64,000 bases of DNA from Micromonospora echinaurantiaca. Lineage in GTDB: Bacteria; Actinomycetota; Actinomycetes; Mycobacteriales; Micromonosporaceae. The stretch covers positions 3,732,501 through 3,796,500 of the forward strand of contig NZ_LT607750.1 in assembly GCF_900090235.1 (NCBI RefSeq), written 5' to 3'. Below the pieces are notes generated by a model. The model searched no databases and had not been told where the DNA came from. It saw only the letters and a program-made list of their open reading frames with translations. The position numbers and the translations under genes are program-made. Shown in pieces: positions 19,032-27,076 of this stretch; position 1 is the stretch's first letter, and the number at the start of each line of letters is the position of its first letter.

Positions 19032-19108
19032 ACTGAACTGCCCCGGTGCTGGTGGAGGCCTCTTGACTTGAGAAGATCGCCGCCATGCCGAAGCAGTACC
19101 CGAAGGAT
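19032..19108 (+). mobile_element. Probable left-end scrap of an IS3-type element
   Basis: The sequence CTGAACTGCCCCGG near 19033 resembles IS3-family terminal repeats, and about 50 bases later an ATG at 19085 begins MPKQYPKD, the usual opening of IS3 OrfA. The reading then departs from the family after eight codons. It is probably the first bases of an IS left by a deletion. The assignment rests on short similarity only. Confidence 0.4.
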
Positions 19109-19698
19109 CTATTGCAGCCGCCTACTCAATCTTTCGGGCAGCAATCGCCGAGCCGGCCGGCGCAGCGCCCGCGGTGACTGATCTCGGCGCGAGCGGAATT
19201 GGTTGATGCCTCGCTTGGTCCTGCGGACGATCTGCCCGAACCCGAAGTTGGCGGTGTTGCGCGGCACGTTGACCGTGCCGTAGGAGATCATGGTGGCGGG
19301 GTCGAGCCCGATGGCGGGTACGACGAGGTCATTGTGAGGTAGATCCAGCGCCGTCAGCGCGTTGAGCATGCGAGTGAGTTGCTTGATCAGGTCGTCCTGG
19401 TCGAGCAACGCGCCCATTTGACCTCTGGGCAGGGGGCCCACGCCGACCGTTGCCCGGACCGGGTGACCACGAGTCCCTTCTCGTAGTTCCAACCACTGCT
19501 CGTCGCACAGGCGACGGCGGAGTCGACGTGGACGTGTAGGGCTTCCAGCCGGGTAAAACCCCGTGCTGTCGTGGAGTTTGCCAACCGACGGACCCGAGGC
19601 AGGACACCGCAATGAACGCCCGTGAGCGCAATAGGGATACCAGCCCGACCAAGGGCGGGAGCGCCGTGCTCCCAATCTGCTCCCGGTTTAAGGGGCAT
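19109..19698 (-). pseudogene. Frameshifted unidentified gene
   Basis: Two minus-strand frames hold protein-like stretches that look like halves of one gene. One reads LEALHVHVDSAVACATSSGW and NYEKGLVVTRSGQRS; the other continues with LIKQLTRMLNALTALDLPHN and DPATMISYGTVNVPRNTANF. The frame change falls near 19400. I do not recognise the family. The rest of each frame is Arg/Pro-rich and unlikely to be coding. Confidence 0.35.
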
Positions 19699-19759
19699 CA
19701 GCGGAGAAGCCCGTTACCGGTAATTCCGATGACGGGCTTCTTACCTGCATATATCTACG

Positions 19760-19843
19760 GTGGGCGATACTGGGATCGAACCAGTCACGTCAGCCGATGT
19801 TGGAATCATTGGCAGCTACCGACTCGGAAGGGCTCCTGCTATC
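19760..19843 (-). tRNA. Degenerate tRNA-like sequence, possible tRNA-Gly(UCC) relic
   Basis: On the minus strand a perfect T-arm (ACTGG-TTCGATC-CCAGT) is followed by ATCGCCC-A-CC, exactly the 3' side of a tRNA. Upstream, loop ATTCCAA closed by CAATG/CATCG (one mismatch) would give anticodon UCC, and a weak D-arm can be drawn. The 5' acceptor strand GGGCGAT that should pair with ATCGCCC is absent, and the variable region is long. It may be a decayed tRNA or the tRNA-derived attachment site of another element. I do not claim a working tRNA. Confidence 0.4.
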
Positions 19844-19844
19844 A

Positions 19845-19875
19845 GTCGTGGCAGGGGCCAAGCCCCTGCCACGAC
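19845..19875 (-). terminator. Strong 14-bp hairpin after the 19890 gene
   Basis: GTCGTGGCAGGGGC (19845-19858) and its perfect complement (19862-19875) enclose a three-base loop. It sits 14 bases past the stop of the minus-strand gene at 19890 and probably ends that operon. Confidence 0.65.
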
Positions 19876-19889
19876 TTGGTCATCGCAAG

Positions 19890-21191
19890 CTAGTCATGAT
19901 CCTCAGGCTTCGGTTTGTGGCTGCTGAGCATGCGAACGGTGGTGCTGAGTTTGATCGGCGCCTCCTCTGGGCCCCTGAGGAAGGGGCTGATGTAGACGGG
20001 ACGGCGTAGCGTTCGGCCCGGCCCGTATGGTTGGTTGCGCCAGTGGCCCGACACCCAGAACCGGCTGGTCTGGGAGCGTCCTGAGTCGCGAGGCGCCGAT
20101 CGCGTACTGGGCGGTGTGGTGCCGCGGTTGGCACGGATGCGTACGATCCGGACCTCTGGTGCCGGGCGGTTGGTGCGGGCGTAGGTCTTGCGTACGGTTT
20201 TGTCGAGGTTTGCTGTCGTGATTTCGGCGGCTTGCTGTGCGATCAGCAGCCATGTGGCGACCAGCGGCGCGGCTGGGTGGTTGCCGGGCAGCATGTGCTG
20301 TTCGTGGACCTGGTAGGAGCTCATGGGGGCAAGCCAACCGACCTGTTCGCGTAGTCGCTGGAGCGGTTTGCCGTCCAGTCCCCCGCCGATTGTGCGGTAG
20401 TTGATGAGTTGCCAGCTGTCGCTGTTAGCGGTCCAGGATGCGGCGGCGATCTGTCGGCGGGTCACCGGCTGTGACCACACGAGCAGTCCATCCGTGGAAG
20501 GCATGAGGTCACGGCTGATGGTGACGTCGAGGAACCTTTGAGCGGCGTACTCGGCCAGGTCGGTGAAGTCGGCGTCGATCCAGTACAAGCCTGCGCGGTC
20601 CAGGCCGTCGGCGATCTGTCGACGTTGGTCGGTGGACGCCGACGCGAATGGGAGATCGTCGCCAGCGCGGTAGAAGTGGGTGAGCCGGTCGCGCACCTTT
20701 GGCAGGTCGCGGGCGGTGATGGCGGTGGCGGGCCAGGCGGTCGTCATGATGAGCGTTCGTCCCGGGACCCGGGCGTTCAGAAACGCGAGGTGCAGTTGCT
20801 GGATGCGCTCTCGCGCCTCGGGATGGTTGCCTCGGCCCAGTGCCTGCGCCGCTCGGTCGACGACCTTGTCGTTTCTGCCGTCGTCGATGTGCATTTGGCA
20901 CGTCGCGCACGCCGCCCATGCCTGGCCGAAGTTCTGCACCAGTCCCCCGGCGGTGCCGATCGCGATGGCTGCGACGTCGCCACCGACGAGCGTCCACGTC
21001 GGGTACGGGTCCCCGCAGAAGTCACAGGTTCTCTGCACGGTGTCAAGCTGGCTGACCGGGACCGGCACTGGTTCGTGTCCATGTCCATCTGTGGCGAGTT
21101 GGATCGGGTGCAGGTAGGTGGGTGGTGTACCGAGGGTGTTCAGTGGGGAGAGGCAGATCTGGCAGGCCATCTCCTCGGGCGCGGCCGTCAT
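19890..21191 (-). CDS. Hypothetical element protein with cysteine pairs
   Basis: The protein of about 433 residues has no family I can name. It contains three C-x-x-C pairs, CQIC at residue 9, CDFC near 60 and CATC near 95, which suggests a zinc ribbon-like N-terminal part. The middle includes YWIDADFTDLAEYAAQRFLD. The tail of about 90 residues is basic, with Arg/Pro/Thr-rich sequence. ATG 21191 overlaps the GGDEF stop by four bases; the open frame runs on to 22010 but that part is antisense-like and rejected. Coupling to a diguanylate cyclase suggests it could act with or respond to the nucleotide signal, which is speculation. Confidence 0.75.
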   Translation of the reverse strand: MTAAPEEMACQICLSPLNTLGTPPTYLHPIQLATDGHGHEPVPVPVSQLDTVQRTCDFCGDPYPTWTLVGGDVAAIAIGTAGGLVQNFGQAWAACATCQMHIDDGRNDKVVDRAAQALGRGNHPEARERIQQLHLAFLNARVPGRTLIMTTAWPATAITARDLPKVRDRLTHFYRAGDDLPFASASTDQRRQIADGLDRAGLYWIDADFTDLAEYAAQRFLDVTISRDLMPSTDGLLVWSQPVTRRQIAAASWTANSDSWQLINYRTIGGGLDGKPLQRLREQVGWLAPMSSYQVHEQHMLPGNHPAAPLVATWLLIAQQAAEITTANLDKTVRKTYARTNRPAPEVRIVRIRANRGTTPPSTRSAPRDSGRSQTSRFWVSGHWRNQPYGPGRTLRRPVYISPFLRGPEEAPIKLSTTVRMLSSHKPKPEDHD

Positions 21192-21901
21192 GCCGTCACC
21201 TCGTCGGTGAGCTGCTGGCGGTCGCGAAGGCGAGGTCCTCGACGACGCCCGGCGGCGGGCATCACCATGCCCGGCTCGTAGATGGCGTGGCGGTTCCGGC
21301 CGTTGTGCTTGGCGTGATACATGGCGATGTCGGCGCGGCGTAGGGCCACCTCTTCGAAGGGGTCGGTGGTGTCGGCGAGCGCCAGGCCGACGCTGGCGGT
21401 GACGGTGACCGTGACGGGCTTGCCGTCCGCGGTGAATTCGACGGGCTCGGAGATCAGGGCGACGAAGGTGTCGCCGATGCGGGCCAGGTCGTCGGTACGG
21501 GCGGGTAGCAGTGCCGCGAACTCGTCGCCGGAGAGCCGCGCGGCGATTCCACCGTGGAGTGCGGCGATGTCGACGATGCGGCCGCCAATCGCAGCCAGGA
21601 CCTCGTCCCCCCGGCCGTGGCCGTGGGTGTCGTTCACCGGCTTGAAGTCGTCCAGGTCGATCAGGACGACGATGATGGGGCCAGCGGTGTCGGCGCCGGT
21701 GAGGGGCGCGTGTGCGGCGAGCAGGCCGGTGCGGTTGAGCATGCCGGTGACCGGGTCGTGCTGCAGCCGCCAGGTGGCGTCGTCGAGTCGGTTGCGGAGT
21801 TGGTGGATGAATGGCCACATGGTGAGGCCGCCGAGGGTGAACGCCACCAAGGTGGTGGCGATCATGATCACTGGTAGGGACACTGGAGTCCTCCATCTCA
21901 T
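21188..21901 (-). CDS. GGDEF-domain diguanylate cyclase, membrane anchored
   Basis: The 237-residue protein starts with one hydrophobic helix (about residues 9-30) and continues as a GGDEF domain. The metal-binding aspartate is in LIDLDDFKPVND (near 80-91) and the active-site motif is SGDEF at 124-128, a variant still compatible with cyclase activity. No sensor or EAL domain is present, and I see no RxxD inhibitory site just upstream of the motif. It would make cyclic di-GMP from GTP at the membrane. Its start lies near 21901 with the weak spacing AGGACTCC. It is coupled to the cysteine-pair protein downstream. Confidence 0.88.
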   Translation of the reverse strand: MRWRTPVSLPVIMIATTLVAFTLGGLTMWPFIHQLRNRLDDATWRLQHDPVTGMLNRTGLLAAHAPLTGADTAGPIIVVLIDLDDFKPVNDTHGHGRGDEVLAAIGGRIVDIAALHGGIAARLSGDEFAALLPARTDDLARIGDTFVALISEPVEFTADGKPVTVTVTASVGLALADTTDPFEEVALRRADIAMYHAKHNGRNRHAIYEPGMVMPAAGRRRGPRLRDRQQLTDEVTA

Positions 21902-22268
21902 GGAGAACCCGGGACGCGTCGTTTCCTAGGCGGGCGTCCCGGGTCCTGGATGCGACGGCCCGCCGTGTGGCGGGCCGTTCTTCCTTCTTGTGCCGCTCGG
22001 TTCGCGGCACGGCCGTGGCTACTTCGGTGCCGGAGGCCCCGGGTCGGCGTGGCTTACTCAGGCGATATGGCCAGCCGCCGCGAGCCGTGGGTGCTCCGTC
22101 GCGCCGTGATGTGTCGGTGAATCGGGGCGCGGCGCCCTGCCCGTGCTCGGATCGTGCGAATGGGGTTCGCGAGGAGCGCCGAACGACTGGCCGGTGAACC
22201 AGAAGGTGCTCTCTGCGAGTGCGATGCGGCCCTGGCGTCGGTGCGACGGCGGGCCTCGGGTGTTCGTG
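21902..22268. other. Intergenic region with a hairpin, no gene
   Basis: No coding frame stands out on the minus strand, and the long plus-strand frame starting here is a shadow of the genes at 22.3-24.2 kb. The notable feature is the hairpin at 21955-21978. Confidence 0.5.
21955..21978 (+). terminator. 10-bp hairpin followed by T-rich tail
   Basis: ACGGCCCGCC pairs perfectly with GGCGGGCCGT around a GTGT loop, and the plus strand continues TCTTCCTTCTT. It looks like a plus-strand intrinsic terminator. It lies in the leader of the minus-strand GGDEF gene and could also act there as an attenuator. Confidence 0.55.
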
Positions 22269-22547
22269 TTAGCGGCGCACGGGGTGCGCGGCTTGGTCGG
22301 CGCGCAGTGTGGTGGCCAGGTCAGCCGGGATGTCGGCGTAGGGTTCGACGGCCAGCAGCACCTCGGTGGGGTCGAGAATCGTCTCGATCAGGCCGATGCG
22401 AACCGTGTCGGGTGGGTTGTCGTGGTCGGTTACGAGGTCCCAGGCGAAGTCGACGACGGTCGCGAAGTAGGTGCGGTGTGGGTTCCAGCCGACCTGGATG
22501 GTGTAGCGCTCGTAGCCGGGTCTGGGTGTGAGGGTGTAGACGCTCAT
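22269..22547 (-). CDS. Small hypothetical element protein
   Basis: The product of about 92 residues begins MSVYTLTPRPGYERYTIQVG and continues with a WDLVTDHDNPPDTVRIGL stretch. Composition is normal for a soluble, slightly acidic protein. AAAGGA lies six bases before ATG 22547, which decides this start over an upstream in-frame ATG at 22601. I do not recognise the family. It belongs to the row of small minus-strand genes at 22.3-25.6 kb. Confidence 0.7.
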   Translation of the reverse strand: MSVYTLTPRPGYERYTIQVGWNPHRTYFATVVDFAWDLVTDHDNPPDTVRIGLIETILDPTEVLLAVEPYADIPADLATTLRADQAAHPVRR

Positions 22548-22655
22548 CGGTTCCTTTCGCAGGGGGTGCGGCCGAACCCCGTCTGGTGCGAGTCGCGCCA
22601 TGATCGGGTGGCCTTGCGGGCGGCAACGGAGAGCCGGTGGGCCGCCGGACGGGTC

Positions 22656-23108
22656 TCATGCCTTCAGGTGGCGGGCGCGTTCCTCGGCCAGATCGACGAT
22701 CTTGTCGCGGCGGGCGGCGGGAAGGGCGGCGAGCAGGTCGATGTACTGCTGTTCCGGTGCGGTAACGGGTTCGGCGAGTGCGCTCTTGTAGGCCAGGCGG
22801 GCTGCCTCGTGTGCGGCCTCGATCGGGCCGCTGTGGTCGTAGGCGACAGCAACTTGATGCAGTTGCTCGGCTGCGGCGAGGGGGTCGCGGGACAGTGTGA
22901 TGTCGTAGATGCGGAAGTTCGCTGGAAGGTTCGCCGCGCCGATGGCGGTGATCAGGCACAGGTTGGCCTGGACGTGGTAGGCGTACGCCTCGGTGCGGGC
23001 CAGGGTTGCGCCGCGAGCCCGCACGGCGGCGCGTTCGGCGTTCCAGCGCAGCCGGGCTTCTTCAGCGTGCCTGGCGAGGGCGAGCAGCATGCTGCGAGTG
23101 GAATCCAT
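22656..23108 (-). CDS. Hypothetical helical element protein
   Basis: The protein of 150 residues is predicted almost wholly helical and Ala-rich, with AYAYHVQANLCLITAIGAAN in the middle and a final EERARHLKA. ATG 23108 has a good AGGAGG seven bases upstream. No family is recognised. It lies 30 bases after the DUF4192 gene and is probably in the same transcript. Confidence 0.72.
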   Translation of the reverse strand: MDSTRSMLLALARHAEEARLRWNAERAAVRARGATLARTEAYAYHVQANLCLITAIGAANLPANFRIYDITLSRDPLAAAEQLHQVAVAYDHSGPIEAAHEAARLAYKSALAEPVTAPEQQYIDLLAALPAARRDKIVDLAEERARHLKA

Positions 23109-23138
23109 CGTGGTCCTCCTGTTGGTGGGGGGGTTCGG

Positions 23139-24149
23139 CTACTCGGTTGCGGGGTTGGTTCGGCCGGTGGTGAATGCCTGCGCGAACACCGATGGCGGGA
23201 GTCCGGCGTGCAGCGCCTGCCGCAGCAGGTCGGCGAGCTGGTAGGTGGGGTCGACCTGCAGGGCGCGGTCTGCTGCCATGGCGGCCAGAGCGCCGTCACC
23301 GCACCGCCACGCGGCGACGGCGAGCAGGGTGGCCGGTGCCGGAACGAGCGCCTCCTCGGCGCGGCGGGTGACCTCGGCCCAGAACGTGACGTGCCCGTCG
23401 TGCGGCTGGGTGAGGTCGACGGCACGGTCCCGCACCGAGGGCCGCTTCAGGAGCAGGGTGAGCCAGGCCACCTCGTCGTCGGTGAGACGGTTGCCGCCGT
23501 CGTGCTGTCGCAGCGCGCCGCGGACCGCGTGCGCGCCGGCGGCGTCCATGCCCGTCTCGCCGGTGGCGTTGAGTGTCGTCAGGCGGTCGGCTGCCGCACG
23601 GGTGGCGTCGCGCATACGGTCGCGGGCGGTGCCGTTGACGGGCGCGAACCGGGCGGCCACGGCTGCCCGGTCCGGTAGCGCGACCAGCCCGGCGGCGGTT
23701 GCCTGCACGGCCACGAGTGAGGCGGTGGGGTCGAACGGAGTTCCCTGCGGTGGGCAGCAGGCCGGGTTGTGACAGGTGAGGTTGACGATTCGGCTGCCGG
23801 TGACCCGCAGCAGGTCCCGGACGGTCATGCCGCTGGCGGTGAACGCCTCGCCGACGGTGTGCAGCGCCGGGTCAAGGCGGTCGGCGTCTCCGTATCCGAC
23901 GAGGATAAGGTCGGAGATCGGCTGCTGCCGTCGCACGACCGGAACCAGGTTGGCGGTGAGGTCGAGAAGGTGGCTTGCGGGGGCGCCGGGGGCGGGCAGG
24001 TCGCTGCGGGCAGCAAAGACGATCCGGCGGTCCCTGCTCGCGATCACGGCGATGCTGCCGTCGGCGGGGTGGAAGCCGAGGAGGTAGGGCACCGCGGTCA
24101 CCAGGTCGGCTGGGGATCGCACGGTCAGCTTGTTGTCGGGAAACGACAT
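23139..24149 (-). CDS. DUF4192-family protein
   Basis: The product of about 336 residues fits DUF4192: the N-terminal VRSPADLVTAVPYLLGFHPA, then DGSIAVIA, a middle CHNPACCPPQGTPFD motif, and the C-terminal LLAVAAWRCGDGALAAMAAD helix pair typical of actinobacterial members. The biochemical role of the family is unknown; it is common on actinobacterial chromosomes and integrative elements. GGAGG at 24155-24159 supports ATG 24149 rather than the upstream ATG 24161. Confidence 0.85.
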   Translation of the reverse strand: MSFPDNKLTVRSPADLVTAVPYLLGFHPADGSIAVIASRDRRIVFAARSDLPAPGAPASHLLDLTANLVPVVRRQQPISDLILVGYGDADRLDPALHTVGEAFTASGMTVRDLLRVTGSRIVNLTCHNPACCPPQGTPFDPTASLVAVQATAAGLVALPDRAAVAARFAPVNGTARDRMRDATRAAADRLTTLNATGETGMDAAGAHAVRGALRQHDGGNRLTDDEVAWLTLLLKRPSVRDRAVDLTQPHDGHVTFWAEVTRRAEEALVPAPATLLAVAAWRCGDGALAAMAADRALQVDPTYQLADLLRQALHAGLPPSVFAQAFTTGRTNPATE

Positions 24150-24191
24150 GATGACCTCCAATGGGAGTCTCGGGTCGGGCAGGTGGCGGGT

Positions 24192-25373
24192 TCAGTCGCG
24201 GTCGGGGTCGAGGTAGAGGTCGATACCGACGGTCTCGACGCTGGCGGTCACCGTGACCAGGTCGATGCCGGGCAGCGCCCGGGTCAGGTCCGCGCAGGCG
24301 AGGGCTTCGGCCGCCGCCGTCGCGTCGCCGGAGGTGGCGTGGCCGCGAAGCTGCATCTCGTATTCGTGCCGCCACGGAATCCGCCAACCGTCCTGGTCGC
24401 ACGTGGCGTACTCGGGGATGGTCCAGCCGTACGCGGTCCATGGCCGCGTCTCGACCGGGCCGCTGGTGGTGGCCGCCCGCATCACGTCTCGTGCCGCGTC
24501 GCAGGCTTCCCGGGCGGTGCCGGCGCCAACCGGCAGCATCAGGTCGGCGACCACCGTGACGTGATGTGCCCGAGGCAGCCCGTGGAGGCCGAGGTCGACC
24601 AGGAACCGGTCGATCCGCTCGGCGGTGTGCTGATAGATGCCACCGATCTCGTCGTCGATCAGGGCGCGGATCGCGCGGGCGCGGATGCTGCGCCGCAGCT
24701 CGTTGAGGGCCTGCACCGCCGCGTCACGGGCGGCAATCGCCGCGGTGAGGTCGCCTGCGAGTTCGGGCAGCTGTGCCGCGCCATCCACGGTTCCCGCGTC
24801 GGTGTCGATGTCGTCGTGCGGGACGTCGTCGGGGCCGTGGGCGGCCTGCCACGCCAGCCCGGTCACCGTGAAGCCGGCGTCAGCCAGCACGCGCAGGTGG
24901 CCCTCGAGGATCGCGCGTGCGGCTTCGTAGGCGGCGGCTTCCCGGGTCGCGGTGACCCAGGTGTGGAGGGTGACCTGCGCGGTGATGCGGTACTCCTGCG
25001 GTCCAGGCTGGTCGCTTTCGATCACCGGTGTCACGTCGATGACGTGGCGCGGGTAGACCGCTATCGCTGGCTGAAGCAGGCGTAGATCGTCTGGTACGCC
25101 GAAGCAGGCCTGCTCGCGGGCTTCGTCGTGGTTGGTGTGCGACCGCGTGTGCGACAGCTGCGCGTGGGCGGAGATGGTCCATCGTTGCGGCAGCGGTTCC
25201 AGACCCCAGGTGTCCAGGGCGTCCTCGCAGCCAGGCCGGCAGATCAGCCTGTTGTGCAGCGCGGTGATGAGTGCGGAGCGGACGTCGACGGCCAGGGTCT
25301 GCCGCTGCTCGATGGCGGCGATCGTTTCGGTGTGCAGGGTGCGGATCTGGTGCGCGAGGCTCTCGTCGGTCAT
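24192..25373 (-). CDS. Hypothetical element protein, 393 residues
   Basis: I do not recognise this protein. The N-terminal third is helical with a CRPGCEDALDTWG segment; the middle has a repeat-like strand region (EYRITAQVTLHTWVTATREA); a long helix covers about residues 205-260 (LTAAIAARDAAVQALNELRR); and the end is acidic. Strand segments of similar style occur near residues 125-145 and 270-290, which hints at an internally duplicated fold. It overlaps the small gene at 25370 by four bases. Confidence 0.75.
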   Translation of the reverse strand: MTDESLAHQIRTLHTETIAAIEQRQTLAVDVRSALITALHNRLICRPGCEDALDTWGLEPLPQRWTISAHAQLSHTRSHTNHDEAREQACFGVPDDLRLLQPAIAVYPRHVIDVTPVIESDQPGPQEYRITAQVTLHTWVTATREAAAYEAARAILEGHLRVLADAGFTVTGLAWQAAHGPDDVPHDDIDTDAGTVDGAAQLPELAGDLTAAIAARDAAVQALNELRRSIRARAIRALIDDEIGGIYQHTAERIDRFLVDLGLHGLPRAHHVTVVADLMLPVGAGTAREACDAARDVMRAATTSGPVETRPWTAYGWTIPEYATCDQDGWRIPWRHEYEMQLRGHATSGDATAAAEALACADLTRALPGIDLVTVTASVETVGIDLYLDPDRD

Positions 25374-25558
25374 CGCTGCGCTGCCCGATCGTCGGCGGTG
25401 GCCCGGTGGGTGTCCATGACGGATTCAGCGCAGGAAGCCGGTGCCGTGGGGTGAGCCGGACGGGGGCCGTTGTTCTCGCTGGCGAGTACGGCGGCACCGC
25501 TGAGGAGGTCGGGCGGGGTGGCGTTGCGGTGGCCGGCGCGGTGCGTCAGGTGACGCAT
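25370..25558 (-). CDS. Small hypothetical protein, first gene of minus-strand operon
   Basis: This 62-residue protein starts MRHLTHRAGHRNATPPDLLS and has no recognised family. AAGGAGG lies five to six bases before ATG 25558, the best ribosome binding site of the group, and the stop overlaps the next start by four bases. It may work as a leader gene that feeds ribosomes into the 393-codon gene. A hairpin lies just upstream at 25582-25607. Confidence 0.65.
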   Translation of the reverse strand: MRHLTHRAGHRNATPPDLLSGAAVLASENNGPRPAHPTAPASCAESVMDTHRATADDRAAQR

Positions 25559-25581
25559 CTGTCCTCCTTCGGACATGAAGA

Positions 25582-25607
25582 AGGCGGCCACCGGATGGTG
25601 GCCGCCT
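25582..25607 (-). terminator. 11-bp hairpin in operon leader
   Basis: AGGCGGCCACC pairs perfectly with GGTGGCCGCCT around a four-base loop. On the minus strand it is followed by TCTTC and then the ribosome binding site of the small gene at 25558, so it could act as an attenuator or an RNA stabiliser. Confidence 0.5.
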
Positions 25608-25794
25608 GAAGCGATAGGGGATGTCGCCCCGGTCGCGTGGGGCGAGGGGCGTGGGTTGTGGGTGCCAGATCCAAGGCTGGCGGCGGCTGCCGACCGGAAA
25701 TGGTGGGCGCGATGCCGTCGCGGGAGGCGTCAGATCAGAAGCACATGGAAAGGGAAGGTGAGCGTTCAGGCTAGTCGCGCGGGGAGTCCCGGCG

Positions 25795-25861
25795 GCCGGG
25801 CTGTCAGGCTCGGCCTCCTGGCAGAACCTGACAGCCCGGCGATACCCGCGCTCCTGTCAGG
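25795..25861. promoter_or_regulatory. Inverted repeat and CCTGWCAG cluster
   Basis: GCCGGGCTGTCAGG (25795-25808) is repeated in perfect inverted form at 25827-25840 with an 18-base spacer, and a third site CCTGTCAGG follows at 25853-25861. The three 7-bp cores (CTGWCAG) are 27 and 26 bases apart, near 2.5 helical turns. The arrangement fits a protein-binding array or an origin hairpin. Confidence 0.55.
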
Positions 25862-26233
25862 TCTGCTCATCGCACCGGTACCCCGGCCGCAGGACGTTGC
25901 GGACAGCGGCAGCTGCCGCGTACCGCTCCACGCGACCGGCGCCGGGACACGGGTCGGCAAGTCATCGCCCGGATCGAGGCGCCCGGTCCCGCTGTGCTCC
26001 GGATCGGACTCCCCCGTCAGCCATCGGGCGGGCAGCTGGTAACCCGGGAGCCGGGCCGCCCACTGTCTGACCGTCACCGCAGCAGCCCAGATTAAGCGTG
26101 GCGGACGGTGGTGGTGAACGCCTCATACCTCGAGCCGGGCGGCCATAGCCCCCCGCCACTCCCGCTCGGCGGCAACCGCCCGGCTTCGGACGTGCCCGGC
26201 GCCGTCAGGATTCCTGACCGTCCCAGGCATCCC

Positions 26234-27076
26234 TCACCACCGCCGCAGGACCAACACGTCCTCGTGCGCCACCAGATGCACGGGGATGCCCTCGTCCCTG
26301 GCACGGCGGACGGCGAGGAGTCCGAACATGTTGGCCCGGTGCACGATCTGCCCGTCACGGACGGCGGCGAGCATCGCCGCGCACCGCTGCACCGGTACCA
26401 ACCCGACCGACTGGGCGACGGCCAGCAGTTCGCCAGGTAGGTCGATCAAGTCGTCCCGCTGGCGGCGTACCGGCCGGCACGTGATCACCACGATCCCGCC
26501 GGGACGCAGGAGTTGGTAGCTGGCGGCCAGGATGACGGCGAACCCCTCGAGCAAGCGAGACCATCCCGCATAGGCGAGGTTGCCGCTCTCCCGATCCCCA
26601 TAGTGATGGGCACGTTTGCGGACCCCGGTACTCGTCGTGTGCACGAGGCCGTGAGTCCCGCGTCCATACGGCGGGGAGGTGAGCACGAGGCTCACCCGAC
26701 CGACCGCGGACGCGGGCACCATGTCGAGCAGCCCCCGAGAATCGCCGGTGTGCACCTGCGCCGTGCCGGCAGCACCCTGCGACGCCGCGAGGGCAACGTT
26801 GGCGGCAGCCAGCTGCGTGAACCGGGGCTCGACGTCAATCCCGATCGCCTGCCGGCCAAGGTGCATCGCCTCGACCAGCGTGGTGCCGGACCCGCACATC
26901 GGGTCGAACACCAGATCCCCCGGCGCGGTGTACGAGCTGATCGCGTGCACGGCCAGGTGCGGCAGCATCTTCCCGGGATGACTGGAGGTCTGCGGGACGT
27001 AGCGGCCTCGCCGCTGGTCCCGGGCGGGCTGCTGGCAGGTCAGCCACACCGAGGTGACCGGCAGGGAGTCAACCAT
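26234..27076 (-). CDS. DNA methyltransferase (N4-cytosine/N6-adenine type)
   Basis: The 280-residue protein is an amino-methyltransferase acting on DNA. Motif X-like HPGKMLPHLAVHAI precedes the S-adenosylmethionine motif I, FDPMCGSGTTLVEA, near residues 58-71, and the catalytic motif IV reads TSPPYGR near 132-138. A later strand GGIVVITCRPV fits motif VI-VIII. There is no restriction endonuclease gene beside it, so it is probably a solitary methylase that protects the element or controls its genes. It overlaps the preceding gene by eight bases. Confidence 0.87.
   Translation of the reverse strand: MVDSLPVTSVWLTCQQPARDQRRGRYVPQTSSHPGKMLPHLAVHAISSYTAPGDLVFDPMCGSGTTLVEAMHLGRQAIGIDVEPRFTQLAAANVALAASQGAAGTAQVHTGDSRGLLDMVPASAVGRVSLVLTSPPYGRGTHGLVHTTSTGVRKRAHHYGDRESGNLAYAGWSRLLEGFAVILAASYQLLRPGGIVVITCRPVRRQRDDLIDLPGELLAVAQSVGLVPVQRCAAMLAAVRDGQIVHRANMFGLLAVRRARDEGIPVHLVAHEDVLVLRRW

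Larger units (their letters stand above)
25559..26233. other. 675-bp non-coding region with inverted repeat, candidate cis site
   Basis: No frame here looks coding on either strand. The region holds the leader hairpin at 25582-25607 and, at 25795-25861, a 14-bp inverted repeat carrying copies of the motif CCTGWCAG plus a third copy. It is the largest non-coding gap of the transfer element's minus-strand part and is a candidate for origin of transfer, origin of replication or operator. Confidence 0.5.

Noticed and set aside
19760..19800. Left attachment copy of tRNA-Pro
   Set aside because: The T-arm and acceptor bases differ from tRNA-Pro at most positions; it derives from another tRNA.
12035..19890. 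A CD-NTase (cGAS-like) gene that would make the E1/E2/JAB/patatin operon a standard type II CBASS
   Set aside because: I looked for the G-S nucleotidyltransferase motif with its following acidic residues in all frames of the region and saw none.
21192..22010. N-terminal extension of the 19890 gene
   Set aside because: The extension is His/Arg/Pro-rich and lies over the GGDEF gene in another frame; ATG 21191 with ATGA overlap is the better start.
22143..23678. A 511-codon plus-strand open frame
   Set aside because: It runs antisense to three genes with good ribosome binding sites, is rich in Gly, Val and Arg, and shows no family features.
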